64,000 bases of DNA, taken from contig NZ_JACAOR010000002.1 of the NCBI RefSeq assembly GCF_013386115.1, positions 245,881-309,880 of the forward strand, in the 5' to 3' direction. A program made the position numbers and the translations under genes. Positions 57,506 through 64,000 of the stretch are shown here, one piece after another. Under the pieces are notes generated by a model. That model had not been told where the DNA came from and did no database searches. It saw only the letters and a list, made by a program, of their open reading frames with translations. How positions within the stretch are numbered: position 1 is the first letter of the stretch; each line of letters opens with the position of its first letter. Source of the stretch: Pseudomonas gingeri (GTDB lineage Bacteria > Pseudomonadota > Gammaproteobacteria > Pseudomonadales > Pseudomonadaceae).

Positions 57506-58102
57506 ATGACCGTGCGCGGCCTGCTGCTGATGCTCTGCCTGGGCCTGTCCGCCCACGCAGCGGCTTTCGACCTGCAGCAACTGAGCGATCAGTTGGCGAA
57601 GCCGACCGTGATCCACGGTAGCTTCATCCAGGAAAAGCACCTGCGGGCCCTGCCGAAACCGCTGACCAGCAAGGGCACTTTTGTCCTGGCCAGGGACCAT
57701 GGCCTGCTCTGGCTGCTCAAGACCCCGCTGCAACAGGACTACCGCATCAGCGCCAAGGGCATTGCCCGGCGCGATGCCGGCGGCTGGCAGATGGTCCCGA
57801 ACAAAAGCGCCGGCGCCGAACAGAACCGCTTGTTCATTGCCGTGCTGCAAGGCGACAGCAGCGGCCTGCAACGGGACTTCGAACTGCAACTGCAAGGCGA
57901 CGCCAAGGCCTGGCAACTGGTGCTGATCCCACGCTCCGTGCTGCTCAAGCAGATCTTCACCCGCATCAATATCGACGGCGGCGAGCTGGTACAGCGTATC
58001 GAGCTGCTGGAAACCCAGGGCGACAGCACCGTCCTGCGCATGCAGGACAGCACGGCGAACCTGCCATTGAGCGACGCGGAGCAGCATGACTTTGCCGAGT
58101 GA
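57506..58102 (+). CDS. LolA-like outer-membrane lipoprotein carrier protein (APE)
   Basis: 198 aa. A Sec signal peptide is clear (MTVRGLLLMLCLGLSAHAAA), then a LolA-type beta domain with QQLSDQLAKPTVIHGSFIQ and FTRINIDGGELVQRIEL. It probably carries the APE lipid or a lipoprotein across the periplasm. ATG 57506 has no Shine-Dalgarno sequence because a REP pair sits immediately upstream. The frame is open from ATG 57395, which overlaps the previous stop (ATGA); that start would add 37 REP-encoded residues before the signal peptide. I give the signal-peptide start but cannot decide between them. Confidence 0.8.
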   Translation: MTVRGLLLMLCLGLSAHAAAFDLQQLSDQLAKPTVIHGSFIQEKHLRALPKPLTSKGTFVLARDHGLLWLLKTPLQQDYRISAKGIARRDAGGWQMVPNKSAGAEQNRLFIAVLQGDSSGLQRDFELQLQGDAKAWQLVLIPRSVLLKQIFTRINIDGGELVQRIELLETQGDSTVLRMQDSTANLPLSDAEQHDFAE

Positions 58103-60425
58103 ACGCCTGCTGCCGCGCCTGTTCCTGATCCTGCTGCTGGCGGTGCTGGCGCTCGCCGGCTGGCAATGGCGGCACGGCGCGCCGCTGTCGGCCAACCTGA
58201 TGGAACTGGTGCCGGGCTCCTCGCCCGATGCCCTGGACCTCAAGGCCGAACAGCGCATGCAGGAACCACTGAACCGGGAAATGCTGGTCCTGGTCGGCCA
58301 GGCCGATCGCCAGAAAGCCATCGCCATGGCCCGCCAACTGGGTGAGCAATGGCAGGCCAGCGGGCTGTTCGAAAAGGTCCAGTGGGACCTGCAGGCCGAT
58401 CTGCCCGCCTTGCGCCAGCAACTGCTGAACGGCCGCCTGGCCATGCTCGCCGCGAAGGATCGCCGGCAGTTGATCGACGATCCGGCGGCCTTTATCCAGC
58501 AACGGCTGCAGGCGCTGTATGACCCCTTCACCGGCTTCAGCCTGGTGCCGAGCCAGGATGACTGGCTAGGCCTGACCGGACGGATCCAGAACAGCCAGCC
58601 GCAGCGTGGCGCGGTGCAACTGGACATCGGCAGTGGCGCCCTGGTGGCCGATGCCGACGGCAAGAGCTGGGTATTGCTGCGGGCGCGCACCACCGGCAAT
58701 GCCTTCGATATGAAACTGCCGCTGCAAGTGGCCGAACTGCTCCGGCAAAGCCGCCAGGAAGCGAGCCGGGCCGATGTACAACTGCTGGCCGCCAGCGGCC
58801 TGCTGTACGCCGCCAATGGCCAGCAGCAGGCGACCCGGGAAATCACCTGGGTCGGCGGTGGCGCCACCCTGGGCATTCTCCTGCTGTTGTTGCTGGCTTT
58901 CCGTCGCTTGCGCGTGTTGCTGGCGTTTGTCCCGGTGCTGGTGGGCATGCTGTTCGGTGCCGTGGCCTGCGTGGCGCTGTTCGGCCATATGCATGTGATG
59001 ACGCTGGTGCTCGGCTCCAGCCTGATCGGCGTCGCGGTGGATTACCCGCTGCATTACCTGTCCAAGAGCTGGAGCCTGAAACCCTGGCACAGTTGGCCGG
59101 CCCTGCGCATCACCCTGCCCGGCCTGACCCTGAGCCTGGCGACCAGTTGCATCGGCTACCTGGCACTGGCCTGGACGCCGTTCCCGGCCCTGACCCAGAT
59201 CGCGGTGTTCTCCGCCGCCGGCCTGCTCGGCGCCTACCTCAGCGCGGTATGCCTGTTGCCGGCGCTGCTCAAGGGCACCGACCTGCGTCCCGCGCAATGG
59301 CCGCTGCGGATCTGCGAAGGCTTGCTGGCCCTGCGCGAACAGCTCCTGAAGAAGCTCGGCAGCCCATTGCTGCTGGTCCTGTTGTTGCTGTTCTGTGGCG
59401 CCGGCCTGTGGCAACTGAACAGCAAGAACGACATCCGCCAATGGGTCGGTGCACCGCCACAATTGCAGGCCGAGGCCCAGGCCATTGCGCGGATCACCGG
59501 CTACCAGCCGACCAGCCAGTTCTTCCTCGTCCGCGCCGCCGATCAACAGCAACTGCTGGAGCGTTCGGCAGCGCTGGGCAAGCGCCTCGAGCAACTGGTC
59601 AGCCTGGAGAAGCTGCAAGGCTACCTGTCGCTGAACCAGCTGGTGAGCCTGCCCAGTGAACAGCAACGCCTGCGTGACTCGCTCAGGCAACTGCCAGGGT
59701 ACTGGCAACCGCTGCTCGACCTCGGCGTGCCGCTGGCGGCCTTGCAGGGCGAACTGAGCCAGTTGCAGGCCCTGCCGATCCAGGATATCGACAGCGCCCT
59801 GGTCGGCCCCCTGGCCGAGCCCTGGCGCGCGCTCTGGCTCGGCCCCAATGCCGACGGCGTGGCGGGCATGGTCAGCCTGCAGGGCCTGAACAACGCCGAC
59901 CTGCTGCGCGTCCAGGCCATGGACCTGCCGGGGGTACAACTGGTGGATCGTCTCGGCGACCTGAACAAGGTGTTCGCCGCGACGCAGATCAGTGCGGCGG
60001 AACTGAAGCTCGCCTCCTGCGTGCTGATCGTTCTGCTGCTGATCCTGCCGTTCGGTCTCGGCGGTGCCTTGCGCATCGTCGCGCTGCCGCTGCTGGCGGC
60101 GCTGTGCAGCCTCGCCAGCCTCGGCTGGCTGGGCCAGCCGCTGACCCTGTTCAGCCTGTTCGGCTTGCTGCTGGTCACGGCCATCAGCGTCGACTACGCG
60201 ATCCTGATGCGCGAACAGATCGGTGGCGCCGCCGTCAGCCTGCTTGGCACCCTGCTGGCGGCGCTGACCACCTGGTTGTCGTTTGGCCTGCTGGCGATTT
60301 CCAGCACCCCGGCGGTCAGCAACTTCGGCCTGTCGGTCAGCCTCGGCCTGGCCTTCAGCTTCCTGCTCGCGCCCTGGGCCGGTCGCCAACCCCATGTCAC
60401 CCCGGTGACGGAGCCCGCGCCATGA
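58086..60425 (+). CDS. MMPL/RND-type exporter (APE)
   Basis: 779 aa with about twelve membrane segments in two halves (residues about 10-30 and 255-390; 415-435 and 640-770), each half with a large periplasmic loop. GSSLIGVAVDYPLHYLSKSW near residue 311 and AISVDYAILMREQIG near 699 are the repeated membrane motifs with the Asp of the proton relay. It belongs to the hydrophobe/polyene exporters found in APE and xanthomonadin clusters and should move the product or a precursor across the inner membrane. It begins 17 bases inside the LolA-like gene and ends with ATGA. Confidence 0.92.
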   Translation: MTLPSERLLPRLFLILLLAVLALAGWQWRHGAPLSANLMELVPGSSPDALDLKAEQRMQEPLNREMLVLVGQADRQKAIAMARQLGEQWQASGLFEKVQWDLQADLPALRQQLLNGRLAMLAAKDRRQLIDDPAAFIQQRLQALYDPFTGFSLVPSQDDWLGLTGRIQNSQPQRGAVQLDIGSGALVADADGKSWVLLRARTTGNAFDMKLPLQVAELLRQSRQEASRADVQLLAASGLLYAANGQQQATREITWVGGGATLGILLLLLLAFRRLRVLLAFVPVLVGMLFGAVACVALFGHMHVMTLVLGSSLIGVAVDYPLHYLSKSWSLKPWHSWPALRITLPGLTLSLATSCIGYLALAWTPFPALTQIAVFSAAGLLGAYLSAVCLLPALLKGTDLRPAQWPLRICEGLLALREQLLKKLGSPLLLVLLLLFCGAGLWQLNSKNDIRQWVGAPPQLQAEAQAIARITGYQPTSQFFLVRAADQQQLLERSAALGKRLEQLVSLEKLQGYLSLNQLVSLPSEQQRLRDSLRQLPGYWQPLLDLGVPLAALQGELSQLQALPIQDIDSALVGPLAEPWRALWLGPNADGVAGMVSLQGLNNADLLRVQAMDLPGVQLVDRLGDLNKVFAATQISAAELKLASCVLIVLLLILPFGLGGALRIVALPLLAALCSLASLGWLGQPLTLFSLFGLLLVTAISVDYAILMREQIGGAAVSLLGTLLAALTTWLSFGLLAISSTPAVSNFGLSVSLGLAFSFLLAPWAGRQPHVTPVTEPAP

Positions 60426-61579
60426 TGATCCTCCTTTTCTGGGGCATGGCCCTGGTCGCCTTCGCCGTGGCGACGCGCATCGGCCGACAGTTCGGCCTGA
60501 TCCCGATCGTCAGCCAGTTGCTCCTGGCCACCTTCGGCCTGCCATTGCTGATGCTGTTCTGGATCGAACCGCACTGGCAATTGAGCGGGGCCGCGCTGGT
60601 CGCTCCCGACTGGCTGAGGACCGCCTACGGTTTTGCCTTCGCGCTGGTCCTGGGGCATATCCTCAGCGACGTGATCGAACTGAAGATGGACCGCCAGAGC
60701 CTGAAGATCGCCCTGCCGAGTTTCTGCGTGCCATTCGCCTGCGGGCTGGCCTGCGCCGTCTGGCTGCTGCCGGAACAGCACTGGCTCAGTTCCCTGGCCA
60801 TCGGGCTGGTGTTCGCCATCACCGCGATCCCGGTGCTGTACCTGTACCTCAAGCACATCGGCTATCCGCCCGCCGCCACCCGCCGCCTGGTGCAGACCGC
60901 GATCCTCATCGACCTGAGCTGCTGGACCCTGTTCGGCCTGGCCCAGGGCAGCCTGCACCTGAGCAGCCTGCTGTTGCCCCTGGCGGGCGCCCTGCTGCCG
61001 CTGCTCCTGCACCGGTGCCGGGTGCGCAAGCCACTGACCTACAGCCTGATGTTCTTCGGCCTGCTGGTGGTGGCCGAGCACTACAAGCTCAACGCGCTGA
61101 TCTTCGGCATCGGCTACCTGTTCTGCATGGCCTGGCTCAAGGTGCCGCTGGTACTGCCATTGCCGGCCGTGTGGATGAACCGCCTGCAGACCGGCCTGGC
61201 GATCCCGTTGATCCTGACCTTCGGCATCGTGCAGATCGACGTGCACGGCGGGATGAGCAGCCTGAGCGCCGTGCAGTTCGCCGCGCTGCTGCTGTTCCCG
61301 GTGGCGAGCAAGCTGCTCGGCAACTGGCTCGGCCTGCGTTGGGCCAGCCGTTCGTTCCCGGGCGCCAGCCTGTGGAAGGAAAGCCTGCTGCTGAATATTC
61401 GCGGCCTGAGTGAAATCGTCTTCCTCAACCTGCTGCTGCAACAACGGCTGATCAGCCCGGCGCTGTACTTCGCCCTGATGCTGATGGGCCTGCTCGCCAC
61501 GCTGCTGCCGGCCCTGGCGGGCATGAACCGAATCCCCTTCAATAGCGCCGAGACCGGCAAGGAGCCTGTGTGCCAATAG
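60422..61579 (+). CDS. CPA2/KefB-like cation:proton antiporter-type membrane protein in the APE operon
   Basis: 385 aa, about 11-12 membrane helices and no cytoplasmic domain. Features: FAITAIPVLYLYLKHIG near residue 138, which resembles the CPA2 family core, and LLLNIRGLSEIVFLNLLLQQ near 321 (the RG-E of CPA2 helix 11-12 region). The usual Asp-Asp/Asn-Asp transport pair is not obvious (TAIP in place of T-D-P), so it may not be an ordinary antiporter. It overlaps the exporter by ATGA and the flavoprotein gene by ten bases, so it is an integral member of the operon. Function unknown; I am not aware of it as a core APE gene. Confidence 0.72.
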   Translation: MMILLFWGMALVAFAVATRIGRQFGLIPIVSQLLLATFGLPLLMLFWIEPHWQLSGAALVAPDWLRTAYGFAFALVLGHILSDVIELKMDRQSLKIALPSFCVPFACGLACAVWLLPEQHWLSSLAIGLVFAITAIPVLYLYLKHIGYPPAATRRLVQTAILIDLSCWTLFGLAQGSLHLSSLLLPLAGALLPLLLHRCRVRKPLTYSLMFFGLLVVAEHYKLNALIFGIGYLFCMAWLKVPLVLPLPAVWMNRLQTGLAIPLILTFGIVQIDVHGGMSSLSAVQFAALLLFPVASKLLGNWLGLRWASRSFPGASLWKESLLLNIRGLSEIVFLNLLLQQRLISPALYFALMLMGLLATLLPALAGMNRIPFNSAETGKEPVCQ

Positions 61580-62817
61580 TTGAAACGCAACGCCGCGAAG
61601 TCGTGGTGATAGGCGCCGGCCCTTCCGGTGCGATCGCCGCCGCGTTGCTCAAGCGCAATGGCCACGACGTGCTGATCGTCGAACGCCAGCACTTCCCGCG
61701 CTTCTCCATCGGTGAAAGCCTGCTGTCCCATTGCCTGGACTTCGTCGAGGAAGCCGGCATGCTCGAAGCCGTCAACGCCGCCGGCTTCCAGTTGAAGAAC
61801 GGCGCGGCCTTCGCCTGGGGCGAGCGCTACAGTGCCTTCGATTTCGGCCAGACCTTCAGCCAGGGCAAGCCGACCACCTTCCAGGTCCAGCGCGCCGATT
61901 TCGACAAGCTGCTGGCCGACCAGGCCGCCCTGCAGGGCGTGGAAATCCGCTACGGCGAGGAAATCGTCAGCGCCGACTTCGAGCGCCCGCAACCGCAACT
62001 GCGGGCCCGGCGCGAGGATGGCAGCGAGTACCTGATCGAGGCCGGGTTCGTTCTCGATGCCAGCGGTTACGGCCGCGTCCTGCCACGCCTGCTGGACCTT
62101 GAGGCACCGTCGAACTTCCCGGTGCGCCAGGCCATCTTCACCCATGTCGAGGACCGGATCGACGCGCCAGGTTTCGAACGGGAAAAGATCCTCATCACCA
62201 CCCATCCCGAGCAGCGCGACATCTGGTTCTGGACCATTCCCTTCAGCAACGGCCGCTGTTCCATCGGCGTGGTCGCCGCCGCCGAGCACTTCGCCGGTCG
62301 CGGCGACGACCTCGACGCCAGCCTGAAGGGCTTCATCGCCGAGACGCCCAGCCTGCAACGGGTGCTGGCAAACGCCGTGTGGGACACCCCGGCACGGACC
62401 ATCGGCGGCTACTCGGCCAACGTCAAGCGCCTGCACGGCCCGGGCTTCGCCCTGCTGGGCAATGCCGCAGAATTCCTCGACCCGGTGTTCTCCTCGGGCG
62501 TGACCATCGCCATGCGCTCGGCGAGCATGGCCGCCGGCCTTCTGCACCGCCAGTTGCAGGGCGAAAGCGTCGACTGGCAAAGCCAGTTCGCCGAACCGTT
62601 GAAACGCGGTGTCGACACCTTCCGCTGCTACGTCGAAGGCTGGTACGCCGGGACCTTCCAGGATGTGATCTTTCACCCTGGCAGCTCGCCGGAAATCCGC
62701 GCGATGATCAGCTCGATCCTCGCCGGCTATGCCTGGGACGAGCGCAATCCGTTTGTCAGTGAGCCCAAGCGCCGCCTGCGCATGCTCTCCGAAATCTGTG
62801 CGAGCACGCCGGCATGA
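61570..62817 (+). CDS. FAD-dependent oxidoreductase, halogenase-like (APE)
   Basis: 415 aa. The Rossmann fingerprint GAGPSG is at residues 15-20, and RFSIGESLL follows. Two features of flavin-dependent halogenases are seen: the WxWxIP motif (W219-F-W-T-I-P224) and a Lys at the catalytic position (K76 in GFQLKNGAAFAWG). Dehydrogenase or geranylgeranyl-reductase-like activity is also possible. In brominated xanthomonadins a related flavoprotein could halogenate the aryl head; whether this one does is open. Start GTG 61570 follows GGAG; overlap with the previous gene is ten bases. Confidence 0.82.
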   Translation: MPIVETQRREVVVIGAGPSGAIAAALLKRNGHDVLIVERQHFPRFSIGESLLSHCLDFVEEAGMLEAVNAAGFQLKNGAAFAWGERYSAFDFGQTFSQGKPTTFQVQRADFDKLLADQAALQGVEIRYGEEIVSADFERPQPQLRARREDGSEYLIEAGFVLDASGYGRVLPRLLDLEAPSNFPVRQAIFTHVEDRIDAPGFEREKILITTHPEQRDIWFWTIPFSNGRCSIGVVAAAEHFAGRGDDLDASLKGFIAETPSLQRVLANAVWDTPARTIGGYSANVKRLHGPGFALLGNAAEFLDPVFSSGVTIAMRSASMAAGLLHRQLQGESVDWQSQFAEPLKRGVDTFRCYVEGWYAGTFQDVIFHPGSSPEIRAMISSILAGYAWDERNPFVSEPKRRLRMLSEICASTPA

Positions 62818-63548
62818 ACAATCAATACCTGAGCGATACCTACGTCGAGGAAACCCGCTTCGGCTTCTGGTTCCTGCGCAGCCATACCTGGCAGCACCAC
62901 GTGCTGCGCGTGGCGATCAACGACCTGCGCGGCCTGTTCAGTGAAGCTCCGCCGGAAAACCCGGTGGTGCTGGATGCCGGTTGCGGCCAGGGCAAGTCTT
63001 TCCAGTATCTGCAGCAGGTGTTCTCGCCGCAGCGCCTGATCGGCCTCGACGCCGACCCGCACAGCCTCAAGCTGAGCGGTGAAGAAGCCCGACGACGCGA
63101 TATCGCGATCGAGCTGATCGGCAGCGACTGCGCGACGCTGGACGTGGCTTCCGACAGCGTCGATATCCTGTTCTGCCACCAGACCTTCCATCACCTGGTC
63201 CAGCAGGATCGCGCCCTGGCCGAGTTCTACCGCGTGCTCAAGCCGGGCGGCTACCTGCTGTTCGCCGAGTCCACCGAGGCCTATATCGATACCTGGGTGA
63301 TCCGCTGGCTGTTCCGCCACCCGATGCACGTGCAGAAAAGTGCCGCGCAGTACCTGGACATGATCCGCGACCAGGGCTTCGAGTTCGAGGCCCGCAACGT
63401 CTCCTACCCGTACCTGTGGTGGAGCCGCGCCAAGGACTTCGGCCTGCTCGAACGCCTGCGCCTGAAAAACCCGCCGCCGGTCGGCCAGCGCGAGGAAACG
63501 CTGGTCAACGTGGTCGCGCGCAAGCCGCTCGCAGGTCACACCGAATGA
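62814..63548 (+). CDS. SAM-dependent methyltransferase (APE)
   Basis: 244 aa. SAM-binding motif I is VLDAGCGQGKSFQYL near residue 45, motif II LIGLDADPHS near 73, and VDILFCHQTFHHLVQQD near 115. It may O- or C-methylate the aryl head or another APE intermediate. It starts in the ATGA of the previous gene and ends in ATGA shared with the next. Confidence 0.88.
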   Translation: MNNQYLSDTYVEETRFGFWFLRSHTWQHHVLRVAINDLRGLFSEAPPENPVVLDAGCGQGKSFQYLQQVFSPQRLIGLDADPHSLKLSGEEARRRDIAIELIGSDCATLDVASDSVDILFCHQTFHHLVQQDRALAEFYRVLKPGGYLLFAESTEAYIDTWVIRWLFRHPMHVQKSAAQYLDMIRDQGFEFEARNVSYPYLWWSRAKDFGLLERLRLKNPPPVGQREETLVNVVARKPLAGHTE

Positions 63549-64000
63549 TTCGCGCACTGCTGCTGGGCGGCCTTCTGCTGCTGAGCGCCTGCGCCAGCCG
63601 GCTGCCGCTGCCCGCACATACCCCGACCCTGGTCCTGCCCCTGCAATTGCATATCCAGCGCGAGCAGGACGGCGCCCGGCAGGACTGGCTGCTGGTGATC
63701 CAGCGCGAAGCCGATGGCCTGCGCTGGTCGCTGATGGACCCGCTGGGAATTCCCCTGGCACGCCAGCGCCTGCAGGACGGCGAGTGGCAGGCCGACGGCC
63801 TGTTGCCGCCCAACCCGCAGGCCCGCGAACTGTTCGCCGCACTGCTGTTCGCGCTGACACCGCAAGCCGAATTGCCCGCCAACTATCCGGCTGCCCGCCA
63901 GCAACCGGCTCAGCGCAGCCTCGGCGAGCAGTGGCAGGTCCGCTATCGCCAACCGCTGGATTTCAGCCTCGACCTGCCGCAAGGTCTGCATTACCGCATC
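63545..64000 (+). CDS. DUF3261 lipoprotein (APE), partial at right edge
   Basis: First 152 codons visible; the stop is outside the window. A lipoprotein signal LLLLSAC places the lipidated Cys at residue 16. The body (LSLMDPLGIPLARQRL-like, with WSLMDPLGIPLARQ) fits DUF3261, a lipoprotein present in nearly all APE clusters. It may form the outer-membrane part of the export path with the LolA-like protein. ATGA overlap with the methyltransferase gene sets the start at 63545. Confidence 0.85.
   Translation, partial: MIRALLLGGLLLLSACASRLPLPAHTPTLVLPLQLHIQREQDGARQDWLLVIQREADGLRWSLMDPLGIPLARQRLQDGEWQADGLLPPNPQARELFAALLFALTPQAELPANYPAARQQPAQRSLGEQWQVRYRQPLDFSLDLPQGLHYRI

Overview
The window is about 64 kb of high-GC chromosomal DNA from a Pseudomonas, most likely of the P. 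fluorescens/protegens/chlororaphis group. The evidence is the gene order (LPS-core waa/wap block - glnE - aceEF - dipA - msrA - rlmJ - acyl-CoA dehydrogenase - nhaP2 - mscK - selO, close to PA4998-PA5025 of P. aeruginosa PAO1 as I remember it), the Pseudomonas-type REP elements, and the protein sequences. It is ordinary chromosome with a few accessory loci, not a phage or plasmid. I saw no tRNA, rRNA, CRISPR array or insertion sequence.

Layout. (1) 1-16.3 kb, almost all minus strand: LPS core assembly. waaF-waaC-waaG-waaP-wapP-wapQ-(double kinase) form one overlapping unit. A hairpin and a TATAAT promoter separate it from a second unit: carbamoyltransferase wapO, glycosyltransferase wapH, mig-14-like, dnpA, a DUF6625-like protein, an Ssg-like GT4, a GT2 and a CatB-type acetyltransferase. 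(2) 16.3-24.3 kb: glnE, divergent from the pyruvate dehydrogenase operon aceE-aceF, whose promoter carries two GntR-type palindromes. AceF has three lipoyl domains. (3) 24.5-29.6 kb: dipA (c-di-GMP phosphodiesterase with degenerate GGDEF), msrA, a REP pair, rlmJ and a DUF2165 membrane protein. (4) 29.8-38.2 kb: metY, putP and putA with five GTTGCA motifs between the divergent put genes, then an ExoY/edema-factor-like nucleotidyl cyclase, the most striking accessory gene. (5) 38.4-49.1 kb: acyl-CoA dehydrogenase, nhaP2, mscK-like channel, selO, a higB-higA toxin-antitoxin pair, trxC and an orphan ParA ATPase. (6) 49.4-64 kb (runs off the right edge): a long plus-strand operon of overlapping genes for an aryl-polyene (APE) pigment. 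It holds a chain-length factor, acyltransferases, two ACPs, an AMP-ligase fused to a dehydratase, an aromatic ammonia-lyase, a thioesterase, a LolA-like carrier, an MMPL exporter, a CPA2-like membrane protein, a halogenase-like flavoprotein, a methyltransferase and a DUF3261 lipoprotein. The expected ketosynthase, ketoreductase and second dehydratase genes are not in the window and probably lie beyond position 64000.

How the parts work together. The LPS block builds and phosphorylates the heptose/hexose core and contains two tolerance-associated genes (mig-14-like, dnpA). The APE operon should make a 4-hydroxyaryl starter by ammonia-lyase, activate it onto ACP, extend it, and move it to the outer membrane with dedicated export proteins. 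Two REP elements sit inside or at the edge of APE coding sequences and change the N-termini of a glycosyltransferase and possibly of the LolA-like protein. The best candidates for new biology are the ExoY-like cyclase, the halogenase-like APE oxidoreductase, the CPA2-like protein in the APE operon and the unusual Phe-His specificity pair of the ammonia-lyase.
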